Counted from the first letter of the stretch, positions 1-8,798 are shown. The stretch: 21,944 bases of DNA from Pseudomonadota bacterium (GCA_023426505.1 JAFAAP010000216.1:1-21944), one strand, 5' to 3'. Notes: generated by a model not told the origin, from the letters alone. Made by a program: numbers and translations.

Positions 1-224
1 CCGCCACGCACGATCAGGCCGGTGGTCGGGTCGACGAAAGCGTTGTTGTCGTTCGTGCTCCAGCCGTAGCCGGCGTTCACGCCCACATAAAAGCCCGTCC
101 AGGTGAAGACCGGAACTGCCGCAACGATCGGAGCCGGAGCAGCGCGACGGGACGGAAGGTCAGCGGCCATCGCCGTGGCGGTCAGGCCGAGAAGAGCAAC
201 CGAAGAGAGGAGAATTTTTTTCAC
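1..224 (-). CDS. Outer-membrane beta-barrel (porin-family, Omp25/Omp31-like) protein, 5' part only
   Basis: Only the first 74 codons are in the window; the gene continues past the left edge. The start is a GTG at 224-222, giving MKKILLSSVALLGLTATAMA, a clear Sec signal peptide with a Lys-Lys n-region, a hydrophobic core and an AMA|AD cleavage site near residue 21. The mature protein begins ADLPSRRAAPAP and then reads FTWTGFYVGVNAGYGWS, the typical first beta strand of small rhizobial outer-membrane barrels of the Omp25/Omp31 (OMP_b-brl) family. The likely role is a structural or porin-like barrel in the outer membrane. No in-frame ATG lies nearby upstream, and the ATG at 258 is in another frame. 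The family call is good; the exact function cannot be judged without the rest of the gene. Confidence 0.8.
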   Translation of the reverse strand, partial: MKKILLSSVALLGLTATAMAADLPSRRAAPAPIVAAVPVFTWTGFYVGVNAGYGWSTNDNNAFVDPTTGLIVRG

Positions 225-525
225 TGTTTTGGTCCGTTTGTTTCGTGGGATCCGGCATGGCTATTAGCCCAAGGCCGCCGGCACGTCTGTCACTTTTGTG
301 CAACAACCCTTTCGAGAAGCTTAGCGCAGCGGCAGCGAAGGTGAGAAAACGCACATTCCGCAACGTCAATGAGCAGTGCTCTCACCAGGCCCTTCCTGAC
401 GCAAACAAGAATTCACCTTGTTAATCAGGTACTTGTTTGGTCGCGGGCAGCCGTCTTCCTCAGCAACGTGAGCGCTAACGGTTGGTTGACCATATCCAAA
501 AGAGAGGAATTTTTGCCCGTCCTGG
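225..525. other. Gene-free stretch between the porin-like gene and the alpha/beta hydrolase
   Basis: These 301 bases separate the 3' end of the hydrolase gene from the start of the porin-like gene; both genes are read on the minus strand. Open frames exist here but have no convincing start context or recognisable protein. The composition is less GC-rich than the flanking genes, which fits a promoter and leader for the porin-like gene. I could not find a convincing -35/-10 pair or a strong intrinsic terminator. Confidence 0.5.
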
Positions 526-1224
526 TCACTCGTGCTCAAGCCACATCCGCAGGGCCTGGGTCACGAGCTCGGGCTGCTCGAGGCTGGACAGATGCCCCGA
601 GTCGGGAATCACGACAAGCGAGGACCACTCGATCATCTCCGCCATCTCGCGGGCGATCTCGGGTGGAGTGATCGCATCCCCCTCCCCGACCAGGACCAGG
701 GTCGGAATTTCGATCCCGGGTAGAAGAGGCCGGGAATCGGGACGGGCCATGATGGCGCGCTGCTGGCGGATATAGGCGTCCTTCCCGACCTCCCTCATCA
801 TGTCGGCCACCACCTCTCGGAGAGCCTGATCGGTTTGGCGGCTCGGATGGACGAGGCGGGGCCAGAGCCTGGAGATGATGTCCTCGAACCGGCCCGCCTC
901 GGCCAGGGCGATCATTCTTTCCCGGTCCGAACGGGCCTCTGGCGTGTCCGGCCGGGCGCTCGTGTCCAGGAGCGCCAGCCGTTCGATCCGTTCCGGCGCC
1001 TGTCGCATGACCTCCATGGCGACGTAGCCGCCCATGGATAGACCGGCCAGCGCAAAGCGGCCGGGCACCTCCCGGAGGATCCGGGCCGCAATGCCCGACA
1101 GCGAATCGTCGACCGTATGGTCTGCCACGACGATTCGCCGCCATGGGGAAAGCGTTGCGATTTGCGCATCGTAGAGCCGGGGTGTATTGGCAAGCCCCGG
1201 GATCAAAACAAGTGTTTCGGCCAT
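526..1224 (-). CDS. Alpha/beta fold hydrolase
   Basis: A 232-residue cytoplasmic protein with the alpha/beta hydrolase fold. It begins MAETLVLIPGLANTPRLYD, with the oxyanion-side strand. The nucleophile elbow is GLSMGG with Ser63. The acid is Asp183 in VLVGEGDAITPPE, and the catalytic histidine is His211 in PDSGHLSSLEQPE, so the triad is complete. A short lid region lies between about residues 95 and 160. I chose the ATG at 1224 over the adjacent TTG at 1227 because GGAAAAGG lies just upstream of the ATG. It resembles esterases and enol-lactone/MhpC-like hydrolases, but the substrate cannot be read from the sequence. It diverges from rhlE and shares its upstream region. No signal peptide is seen. 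Confidence 0.85.
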   Translation of the reverse strand: MAETLVLIPGLANTPRLYDAQIATLSPWRRIVVADHTVDDSLSGIAARILREVPGRFALAGLSMGGYVAMEVMRQAPERIERLALLDTSARPDTPEARSDRERMIALAEAGRFEDIISRLWPRLVHPSRQTDQALREVVADMMREVGKDAYIRQQRAIMARPDSRPLLPGIEIPTLVLVGEGDAITPPEIAREMAEMIEWSSLVVIPDSGHLSSLEQPELVTQALRMWLEHE

Positions 1225-1242
1225 CAAGCCTTTTCCTTTGGA

Positions 1243-1270
1243 TTGACAAGCCTTGCGCTTGTCCTATGGT
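1243..1270 (+). promoter_or_regulatory. Sigma70-type promoter for rhlE
   Basis: TTGACA at 1243-1248 is a perfect -35 box, followed by a 16-base spacer and TATGGT at 1265-1270 as the -10 box. Transcription would start near 1277 and give an untranslated leader of about 110 bases before the rhlE ATG at 1390. The site lies just upstream of the divergent hydrolase start at 1224. Confidence 0.6.
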
Positions 1271-1389
1271 CCCGCCGCACAATCAGCTTGAGTAAAGTCC
1301 TCAGGTGAAACCAGTCTTGCGCCTGTTTGTTGCCGTATCGAGCGGCCGGCACTGAAGAGCGCGCCCAGCCCTCAACGGTAAAATCATTC

Positions 1390-2823
<1,434 letters not shown>

Positions 2824-2830
2824 CCGGCCT

Positions 2831-2880
2831 AGAGCATCGTGCGGAAAAGTGGACCCGGTTTTCCGCCCGAACGATGCTCT
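2831..2880. repeat. 50-bp palindromic intergenic repeat after rhlE
   Basis: The outer arms are AGAGCATCGT (2831-2840) and ACGATGCTCT (2871-2880), an exact inverted repeat. The inner arms GCGGAAAA and TTTTCCGC are also exact. The transcript would form a long hairpin seven bases after the rhlE stop codon. It shares AGCATCG and AAAAGTGGAC with the neighbouring element at 2893-2943 and looks like a dispersed rhizobial palindromic repeat. It may protect or end the rhlE transcript. Confidence 0.8.
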
Positions 2881-2892
2881 GACCTAGAGTGG

Positions 2893-2943
2893 AAGCATTG
2901 GATTGGCCCCAAAAGTGCAAGTCCACTTTTGGGTCCGATGCTT
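2893..2943. repeat. Palindromic repeat, copy 1 of a family seen twice in the window
   Basis: The arms AAGCAT/ATGCTT and CCAAAAGTG/CACTTTTGG pair across a short centre. A close copy lies at 16546-16590, sharing the core CCAAAAGTGCA-GTCCACTTTTGG with one base changed. Its right edge touches the TAA stop of the minus-strand tfoX gene (2943-2945). Confidence 0.8.
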
Positions 2944-3332
2944 TAGCCGGCTTCTCGGGCACGACGAGGCGGCACGGTCGTGCCGCCTTTTTTCTTAGGG
3001 TTTTTCTTCGGTGCGGCCTTGGAGCGCCGAGCCGCCGCCAAGGCAAGTCGCGCGAGATCGGCGGCCTCCTCGGGATCGTCGAGAGCCGATTCCGGCATGA
3101 GCCAATAGCTCATGATCGTGATGCGTCCATCCCTGGTGGTGTAGGAAAAGGGCCGGGATCCAAGGTCCCGGAACACGTCCTGGCTGCTCTGGTCGGCTTT
3201 GAGATAGAGCTCGCCGCCGGCCTCCAGCGCAAACATCACGCCGTCCCGATAAACCCCCTGCCCGCCGAACATCCGGCGAATCTGCACCGGGCCGATCCCC
3301 TCGAAGATGTCGCGGATCGACTCGGCGTCCAT
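2943..3332 (-). CDS. TfoX/Sxy N-terminal domain protein
   Basis: A 129-residue protein. Residues 1 to about 103 match the TfoX_N domain: it starts MDAESIRDIFEGIG, then RRMFGGQGVYRDGVMFAL, LYLKAD, and YWLMPESALDDPEE. The last 25 residues or so are a Lys/Arg/Pro-rich tail whose coding DNA also contains the rhlE terminator on the other strand. Full-length TfoX regulates competence in gammaproteobacteria, but stand-alone N-domain proteins like this are of unknown function, so a competence role should not be assumed. The start lies only 3 bases after the sufA stop codon with no clear ribosome binding site, which suggests translational coupling to sufA. The family call is firm; the role is not. Confidence 0.85.
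   Translation of the reverse strand: MDAESIRDIFEGIGPVQIRRMFGGQGVYRDGVMFALEAGGELYLKADQSSQDVFRDLGSRPFSYTTRDGRITIMSYWLMPESALDDPEEAADLARLALAAARRSKAAPKKNPKKKGGTTVPPRRAREAG
2968..2993 (+). terminator. Intrinsic terminator for rhlE, nested in the tfoX coding region
   Basis: GGCGGCAC (2968-2975), a GGTC loop, and GTGCCGCC (2980-2987) form a perfect 8-bp GC-rich stem followed by six T (2988-2993) on the plus strand. It is oriented to end transcription coming from rhlE. The same bases on the minus strand encode the KKGGTTVPPR part of the TfoX-like tail. Confidence 0.75.
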
Positions 3333-3335
3333 GCG

Positions 3336-3716
3336 TCAGTGGGCGCCCTGCAGGTGCTCGGGCGTGGCCGGGGTGATGGCGACGGACTCGCCGCAGCCGC
3401 AGGCCGAGGTCTGGTTCGGGTTGTTGAACACGAACTGGGACGACATCTTGGTGGTCTGGAAGTCCATCTCCGTTCCCAGAAGGAACAGGACGGCCTTGGG
3501 GTCGATCAGGACGGTGACGCCCTTGTCCTCGACCACCTCGTCGAGGGGGTTCACGCTCTCGGCATATTCCATCGTATAAGACATGCCGGCGCAGCCGCCG
3601 TTCTTGACGCCGACGCGCACACCGACGATCGGCCGCTCGGCCTTGGCGATAATCTGCTTGACGCGGTCGGCGGCCGCATCGGTCAAGGTGACGACCTTGA
3701 ATCCGGAAAGCTTCAT
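3336..3716 (-). CDS. sufA: A-type Fe-S carrier/assembly protein, SufA/IscA (HesB) family
   Basis: A 126-residue cytoplasmic protein that carries iron-sulfur clusters from the SufBCD scaffold to client proteins. The three conserved cluster-binding cysteines are present: Cys42 in NGGCAGMSY, and Cys106 and Cys108 in the C-terminal ACGCGES. The length is normal for the family. The start at 3716 is supported by AGGAGAG about 8 bases upstream. It forms a two-gene unit with tfoX (3-base gap). It belongs functionally with the suf operon at 5763-12381, but the plus-strand ybaL gene lies between, so it needs its own promoter; TATCTT upstream near 3779-3784 (minus strand) with TCGACG 17 bases before it is a weak candidate. 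No Irr-like palindrome is seen in front of this gene. Confidence 0.92.
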   Translation of the reverse strand: MKLSGFKVVTLTDAAADRVKQIIAKAERPIVGVRVGVKNGGCAGMSYTMEYAESVNPLDEVVEDKGVTVLIDPKAVLFLLGTEMDFQTTKMSSQFVFNNPNQTSACGCGESVAITPATPEHLQGAH

Positions 3717-3836
3717 GAAAATTCTCTCCTGACGGCCGGGTTCAAGGCCCGGGCAGAACGAGTGCGTTGTTCCTCCTAAGATAGGAGATCGAAGTCGGAA
3801 CGTCGAGATTTATGGCAGAAGATACCCCCGCTTAGG

Positions 3837-3865
3837 TTGACGATCTTGGCCGTTTTCTCGATTTA
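3837..3865 (+). promoter_or_regulatory. Possible promoter for ybaL
   Basis: TTGACG (3837-3842) is separated by 17 bases from GATTTA (3860-3865). This is a reasonable but imperfect sigma70-type match, 35 bases before the ybaL start codon. Confidence 0.4.
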
Positions 3866-3899
3866 GGAGCCTGATCCCCTTACATTTCAAGAAGAGCAG

Positions 3900-5726
3900 A
3901 TGCCACATCACACACCGCTGATTTCAACCATTGTCATCGGTCTGGTCCTGGCATTCGCCCTCGGCGCTCTGGCGCACCGTCTCCGCATCTCTCCGCTCGT
4001 CGGCTACCTCCTGGCCGGCGTTTTCGTGGGCCCCTTCACGCCCGGCTACGTGGCCGACCAGCAGCTTGCCAACCAGCTGGCCGAGATCGGCGTGATCCTT
4101 CTGATGTTCGGCGTCGGCCTCCATTTCTCCCTGAAGGACCTGATGTCCGTGCGGGCCATCGCGGTGCCGGGTGCCATCGTGCAGATCGCCAGCGCCACGG
4201 CTCTCGGCACGGGCTTGGCGTGGCTCATGGGCTGGACGATCGCCGCCGGCGTGGTCTTCGGCCTGGCCCTGTCGGTTGCCAGTACGGTCGTGCTGCTGCG
4301 GGCCCTTCAGGAGCGCCGCCTTGTGGAGACCGAGCGCGGCCATATCGCCGTCGGCTGGCTGATCGTCGAGGACCTGGCCATGGTCCTGACCCTGGTCCTG
4401 CTCCCGGCCATCGCCAATGCTCTGGCCAATGGCACGGCGGATGCCTCCTCCATCTGGCTCTCTCTGGGCCTGACGCTCGGAAAGGTCAGCGCCTTCATGG
4501 CCATCATGCTGATCGTGGGCCGGCGGGTGATCCCCTGGATTCTCCATTTCGTGGCCCATACGGGTTCCCGCGAGCTGTTCCGCCTTTCGGTGCTGGCGAT
4601 CTCGCTCGGCGTCGCCTTCGGGGCGGCCGAGCTGTTCGGCGTCTCCTTCGCGCTCGGAGCCTTCTTCGCCGGCATGGTCCTGAGCGAGTCGGAGCTCAGC
4701 CATCGGGCCGCCTCCGAGACCCTGCCGCTCCGCGACGCCTTCGCGGTCCTGTTCTTCGTGTCGGTCGGCATGCTGTTCGACCCGACCATCCTCTTCCGGG
4801 AGTTCGGGCCCGTCCTCGCCACCTTCCTGATCATCGTGGTCGGCAAGTCGTTGGCGGCGCTGGCCATCGTGCTCCTGTTCCGGCACCCGAAGGCCACGGC
4901 CCTGACCATCGCGGCAAGCCTCGCCCAGATCGGCGAGTTCTCGTTCATCCTGGCCGGTCTCGGGGTCGATCTCGGCATGCTGCCGGAGCGGGGCCGCGAC
5001 CTCATCCTGGCCGGAGCCATCCTGTCGATCCTGGTCAATCCCTTCCTGTTCACCCTCCTCGACAGGTGGTTCGCGAAGCGAGATGCCAAGCGGGACGCCG
5101 CGAAGGCCGCCGAGGACGCGGCTGAGGCGGAAGCTGCCGCAGCCCGGGAATCGACCCGCGAGCCCCTGCCCGTCACCGCTCTGACCGATCATGTGGTCCT
5201 CGTCGGCCATGGTCGCGTCGGTGGCTTCATCAGCAGCAGGCTCCTCTCTTCGAACACGCCGCTGCTCGTGATCGAGACCAACGAGGACAAGGTCCCGGGC
5301 CTCCGAAAGGAAGGCGTCGAGGTGATCACCGGGAACGCAGCGAATCCGGAAGTGGCGGCTGCCGCCAATATCGCCGCCGCCCGCTGCCTGCTCGTCGCCA
5401 TCCCGAATGCGTTCGAGGGAAGTCAGGTGGTCGAGCAAGCCCGCGCCCTCAATCCGACCCTGCCGATCATCGCGCGCGCACACTCGGATGCCGAAAAGGA
5501 CCACTTGGTGAAGTACGGCGCCTCCGGTGTCGTCCTGGGCGAGCAGGAGATCGCCCGCGCCATGGTGATGGGCATTCCGGAGGCGCCGCGTGAGCCGATC
5601 CTCTCGTCGGTCGAGGATGCGGATGGGACCCCGGACGGGGTGGCGGCGGAGAATGCGGTCGTCGACGAGCACCCTCTCCTGCCGGAGCCCGAGCAGCAGA
5701 AAGGCCGGGCTGAAGACCCGGCCTGA
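3900..5726 (+). CDS. ybaL: YbaL-type monovalent cation:proton antiporter-2 (CPA2/Kef family)
   Basis: A 608-residue inner-membrane protein that probably exchanges or effluxes K+ or Na+ for H+. The N-terminal 385 residues or so form the Na+/H+ exchanger domain of about 12-13 membrane segments. The opening MPHHTPLISTIVIGLVLAF and the following RISPLVGYLLAGV, ILLMFGVGLHFSLKDLM and GWLIVEDLAMVLTLVLLPA closely follow E. coli YbaL. A charged, Ala-rich linker (about 388-422) leads to a cytosolic RCK/TrkA-N domain with a nucleotide-binding GHGRVG (436-441). The acidic C-terminal tail is variable. The start has AAGAAGAG just upstream. It is oriented against all the surrounding suf genes, converging with sufT (36-base gap) and diverging from sufA, which looks like an insertion into the cluster. 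The transported ion is not determinable here. Confidence 0.93.
   Translation: MPHHTPLISTIVIGLVLAFALGALAHRLRISPLVGYLLAGVFVGPFTPGYVADQQLANQLAEIGVILLMFGVGLHFSLKDLMSVRAIAVPGAIVQIASATALGTGLAWLMGWTIAAGVVFGLALSVASTVVLLRALQERRLVETERGHIAVGWLIVEDLAMVLTLVLLPAIANALANGTADASSIWLSLGLTLGKVSAFMAIMLIVGRRVIPWILHFVAHTGSRELFRLSVLAISLGVAFGAAELFGVSFALGAFFAGMVLSESELSHRAASETLPLRDAFAVLFFVSVGMLFDPTILFREFGPVLATFLIIVVGKSLAALAIVLLFRHPKATALTIAASLAQIGEFSFILAGLGVDLGMLPERGRDLILAGAILSILVNPFLFTLLDRWFAKRDAKRDAAKAAEDAAEAEAAAARESTREPLPVTALTDHVVLVGHGRVGGFISSRLLSSNTPLLVIETNEDKVPGLRKEGVEVITGNAANPEVAAAANIAAARCLLVAIPNAFEGSQVVEQARALNPTLPIIARAHSDAEKDHLVKYGASGVVLGEQEIARAMVMGIPEAPREPILSSVEDADGTPDGVAAENAVVDEHPLLPEPEQQKGRAEDPA
5702..5724 (+). 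terminator. Hairpin at the 3' end of ybaL, weak terminator candidate
   Basis: AGGCCGGG (5702-5709) and CCCGGCCT (5717-5724) pair across a 7-base loop. The stem overlaps the last codons and touches the stop codon. No T run follows, so it may be a transcript-stabilising hairpin or a Rho-assisted stop between the converging ybaL and sufT. Confidence 0.35.
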
Positions 5727-5762
5727 AACGCATCACGATAATCTGATGAGAGTGGGCTCGCC

Positions 5763-6146
5763 TTACCACATGTCGAGGGCGACGCGTGCCTCGTCCGACA
5801 TGCGGCTCTGATCCCACGGGGGATCGAAGACCATGTTGACCTTGACGCCCTGCACGCCCTGGACGGTCGCGACGGCGTTCTCGACCCATCCGGGCATCTC
5901 GCCGGCTACCGGGCAGCCCGGGGCCGTCAGGGTCATGTCGATGTTGACGTTCCGGTCGTCGTCGATATCGACCCGGTAGATGAGGCCGAGCTCGTAGATG
6001 TCGGCGGGAATCTCCGGGTCATAGACAGTCTTGAGCGCCGCGACGATGTCGTCCGTCATGCGGTCGAGCTCTTCGGGAGGAATCGCCGAGCCGGGCGAAA
6101 CCTGCGGCGCATTAGGCGCTTCGTTGATCGGGTTTGCGGCGTTCAC
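5763..6146 (-). CDS. sufT: SUF system Fe-S assembly protein SufT (MIP18/DUF59 family)
   Basis: A 127-residue cytoplasmic protein that assists iron-sulfur cluster maturation. After a variable N-terminus of about 25 residues comes the MIP18 domain: VYDPEIPADIYELGLIY, DMTLTAPGCPVAGEMPGW with the conserved cysteine, and NMVFDPPWDQSRMSDEAR. This pattern fits the suf-linked DUF59 proteins rather than the PaaD type. I chose the GTG at 6146, which has GAGGA eight bases upstream. A TTG at 6155 would add three residues but lies directly against the GAGGA. The gene is the last of the main suf operon, 12 bases after sufS. Confidence 0.88.
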   Translation of the reverse strand: MNAANPINEAPNAPQVSPGSAIPPEELDRMTDDIVAALKTVYDPEIPADIYELGLIYRVDIDDDRNVNIDMTLTAPGCPVAGEMPGWVENAVATVQGVQGVKVNMVFDPPWDQSRMSDEARVALDMW

Positions 6147-6158
6147 AGGTCTCAATCC

Positions 6159-7394
6159 TCAAGAAAACAGGGCTTCGGCCTTCTGCAGGGCGTCCGCCAG
6201 CTTATCGACTTCGTCCATGGTGTTGTAGAGGCCAAACGACGCCCGGCAGGTCGAGGTGGCCCCGAAGCGTTCCAGGAGCGGCATGGCGCAATGTGTGCCC
6301 GCCCGCACCGCGACGCCCTGCCGATCAATGATCGTGGCGACGTCGTGGGCATGGGCCCCTTTCATCTCGAAGGCCAGGATCGCGCCCTTGCCCTTGGCCC
6401 GGCCGATGATCCGGACGGAGTTCATGGCTCCCAGCCGCTCGTGGGCATAGGCCGAGAGGGCGGATTCGTGGGCCCGGATATTCTCGCGGCCGAGCTCCAT
6501 CATGAAGCGCAGGGCCGCGTCCAGGCCGATCGCCTCGAGGATTGCCGGCGTGCCGGCCTCGAAGCGGTGCGGCGGATCGTTGTAGGTGATGGCGTCCTGC
6601 CGGACCTCGCGGATCATCTCGCCGCCGCCCTGGTAGGGCGGCATCCTGGAGAGGAACTCACGCTTGCCGTAGAGCACACCGATCCCGGTCGGTCCATAGA
6701 CCTTGTGGCCCGTGAACACGTAGAAATCGGCATCGAGGTCTCGGACGTCCACATCGAGGTGGACGGCTCCTTGCGCCCCGTCCACCAGCACCGGCACGCC
6801 ATGGGCGTGGGCGATGCGGATGATGTCCTTTATGGGCGTTACGGTGCCGAGCACGTTCGACATGTGCGTGATCGCGACGATCTTGGTCCGCGGCGAGAGC
6901 AGCTTCTCGAACTCGTCGAGGAGGAAATTGCCCTCGTCGTCGACCGGAGCCCACCGGATCACTGCGCCCTTGCGCTCGCGCAGGAAGTGCCATGGCACGA
7001 TGTTGGAGTGGTGCTCCATGATCGAGAGGATGATCTCGTCACCCTCCGCAATCGTCATGCGGCCGAAGGAATCCGCCACGAGGTTGTAGGCTTCCGTCGC
7101 CGACTTGGTGAACACGATCTCGTCCACAGACTCGGCATTGAGAAACTGTCGCGCCGTCTCGCGGGCTCGCTCGAAGCCTTCCGTCGCCACGTTCGCCATG
7201 TAGTGCAGGCCGCGATGAACGTTCGCGTAGCCCGTCTCCATGGCGCTGACCATGGCGTCGATTACCGCGCGCGGCTTCTGGGCCGAGGCGGCATTGTCGA
7301 GATAGACCAGTGGTTTCCCGTAGACCTGCTGCGACAGGATCGGGAATTCCTTGCGGATCGCATCGACGTCGTAGGGTGTGAACGGTGCGTTCAT
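6159..7394 (-). CDS. sufS: Cysteine desulfurase SufS (group II)
   Basis: A 411-residue PLP enzyme that takes sulfur from cysteine, leaving alanine, for iron-sulfur cluster assembly. The protein opens with VDAIRKEFPILSQQV and YLDNAASAQKP. The PLP site is seen in EHHSN (His129), VDGAQ (Asp205) and TGHKVYGPTG (Lys231, Schiff base). The active cysteine is Cys369 in RAGTHCAMPLLERFG, in the short loop typical of the SufS group, unlike the longer loop of the other desulfurase at 11212-12381. The start at 7394 has a good ribosome site (GGAAAGGAAG). It lies between sufD and sufT; the 89-base gap to sufD contains a palindromic repeat. Confidence 0.95.
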   Translation of the reverse strand: MNAPFTPYDVDAIRKEFPILSQQVYGKPLVYLDNAASAQKPRAVIDAMVSAMETGYANVHRGLHYMANVATEGFERARETARQFLNAESVDEIVFTKSATEAYNLVADSFGRMTIAEGDEIILSIMEHHSNIVPWHFLRERKGAVIRWAPVDDEGNFLLDEFEKLLSPRTKIVAITHMSNVLGTVTPIKDIIRIAHAHGVPVLVDGAQGAVHLDVDVRDLDADFYVFTGHKVYGPTGIGVLYGKREFLSRMPPYQGGGEMIREVRQDAITYNDPPHRFEAGTPAILEAIGLDAALRFMMELGRENIRAHESALSAYAHERLGAMNSVRIIGRAKGKGAILAFEMKGAHAHDVATIIDRQGVAVRAGTHCAMPLLERFGATSTCRASFGLYNTMDEVDKLADALQKAEALFS

Positions 7395-7447
7395 CTGCAA
7401 CACTTCCTTTCCAACGTCAGTCCGGCAACGGGCCGGCGAAGACGTGG

Positions 7448-7470
7448 ATGGCCGGGACGAGCCCGGCCAT
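7448..7470. repeat. Palindromic repeat in the sufD-sufS gap
   Basis: ATGGCCGGG (7448-7456) and CCCGGCCAT (7462-7470) form a perfect 9-bp inverted repeat with a 5-base centre. The core GTGGATGGCCGGGACGAG resembles a dispersed intergenic repeat of Hyphomicrobiales genomes. In the suf transcript it would form a stable hairpin between sufD and sufS. Confidence 0.65.
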
Positions 7471-7483
7471 GACGCAGCGAGGG

Positions 7484-8797
7484 TTACGCCCTCGCCCGCA
7501 GCCAGCCCTCCAACACGGCGACGAGCGCGTCGTGCAGATCCTGGTCCTCGACGAACTCGATGGCCTCCCCCAGGAAGGCCTGGACCATCAGGCTCTCGGC
7601 TTCCTTGCGCGGAATGCCGCGGGCCATAAGGTAGAACAGCAGGTCCTCGTCGAGCTGCCCGCAGGTGGCCCCGTGGGCGCACTGCACGTCGTCGGCGAAG
7701 ATCTCGAGTTCGGGCTTGTTGTTCATCGCGCCGCCATCCGACAGGAGGATGGCCGCCGACATCATGCGCCCGTCGGTTTTCTGGGCGTGATGCGGGACGA
7801 TGATCTTGCCCTGGAACACCCCGGTGGACTCGCCGTCGATCACGGTCTTGAACAGCTCGCGGCTCTCGCAGTGCGGCGCCGCGTGCTCGACCACGAGGGT
7901 CGAATCCGCGTGCTGGCCGCCCTTGATCATCGTGGCGCCGTTGATGCGCACCTTGGTGTTCTCCCCGTCCAGGATCGCGAAGACCTGATGGCGGGAGGTG
8001 GCGGCGCCGGTCACGAGGTTGAAGCTGAAGAACTCGGTCTCCGCGCCGACCTTGGCGGTGAGCGTCGAAAGGGCAAGAGCCTTGTCGCCTTCCTGATTGA
8101 GGCGGATGTGACGGACATTCGAGCGGTCGCCGGCGATCATCTCCACCACGTCGTTGGGCTGATGGTTCGCGCCGTTCGGGCTCTCATGGCTCTCGATCAG
8201 CGTCACGGCCGCGTCGTCCTCGACGAGGACGAGGATGCGGGTCGCCGTCGCCACGGCGGAGTTCGCCGACGTCACGAAGCGCAGATGCACTGGCGTCTCG
8301 ACCTTGCCCACCACGCGCACCATGACGCCATCCGCCATGAAGGTGGTGTTGAGCTGGTAGACCGGGTTCTGACGCGCCCATTCGACCGGGCTGAGCTTCG
8401 CGAGCCAGTCGTGGCCGTTGGCGAGCGCCTCGGCCAGCGGCACGATCTCGATCCCTTCCGGAAGGTTGTGAAAGTCGACCGCGTCGCGCACGAAGTGGCC
8501 GTTCACGAACGGCACCTCGAGCGCCTTCACGTCCTTCAGTGCCTTGGCGGCTTGAAGCGCGGCCTTTGCCTCGTCTGCGGACGGCGTGTGGGCGAACGGT
8601 GCCGCCTCGCGCAGCAGGGCGCGCAGGTCCGTGTACTTGAACTCTTCGACCCGGCGATGTGGCAGGCCGTTCCGGGTGAAGAGCTCGAAGGCCTCGGCGC
8701 GTGATTCCACGTTGCCCGGCAACGTGGCCTTCGCGGACTCGTAGGCCTGCGCCAGCGCGGTTTCCGCCGGCGTCTTCATGAGGGTGATGTCGGCCAT
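7484..8797 (-). CDS. sufD: Fe-S cluster scaffold subunit SufD
   Basis: A 437-residue subunit of the SufBCD complex, the scaffold on which new iron-sulfur clusters are built; it pairs with SufB and is driven by the SufC ATPase. An alpha-helical N-terminal part includes LPHRRVEEFKYTDLR, a typical SufD feature. The beta-helix core follows, and the conserved C-terminus includes VQCAHGATCGQLDEDLLFYLM and RGIPRKEAESLMVQAF. His375 in CAHGAT corresponds to the functionally important His360 of E. coli SufD. The ATG at 8797 begins one base after the sufC stop codon (TAA-C-ATG), so translation is probably coupled. A start 11 codons earlier would overlap sufC and is less likely. Confidence 0.95.
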   Translation of the reverse strand: MADITLMKTPAETALAQAYESAKATLPGNVESRAEAFELFTRNGLPHRRVEEFKYTDLRALLREAAPFAHTPSADEAKAALQAAKALKDVKALEVPFVNGHFVRDAVDFHNLPEGIEIVPLAEALANGHDWLAKLSPVEWARQNPVYQLNTTFMADGVMVRVVGKVETPVHLRFVTSANSAVATATRILVLVEDDAAVTLIESHESPNGANHQPNDVVEMIAGDRSNVRHIRLNQEGDKALALSTLTAKVGAETEFFSFNLVTGAATSRHQVFAILDGENTKVRINGATMIKGGQHADSTLVVEHAAPHCESRELFKTVIDGESTGVFQGKIIVPHHAQKTDGRMMSAAILLSDGGAMNNKPELEIFADDVQCAHGATCGQLDEDLLFYLMARGIPRKEAESLMVQAFLGEAIEFVEDQDLHDALVAVLEGWLRARA

Positions 8798-8798
8798 G

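Noticed and set aside
369..671. Plus-strand 100-codon open frame in the left intergenic region
   Set aside because: No ribosome site, no recognisable protein, and its second half overlaps the hydrolase gene on the other strand.
2831..2943. Possible CRISPR or transposon ends in the stacked palindromes
   Set aside because: There are no regularly spaced direct repeats with unique spacers, no transposase and no target-site duplication; they are short dispersed palindromes.
3924..5672. A 582-codon minus-strand open frame opposite ybaL
   Set aside because: It is rich in His, Asp, Glu and Gln, typical of antisense reading of a membrane protein in GC-rich DNA; the plus strand encodes an evident YbaL.
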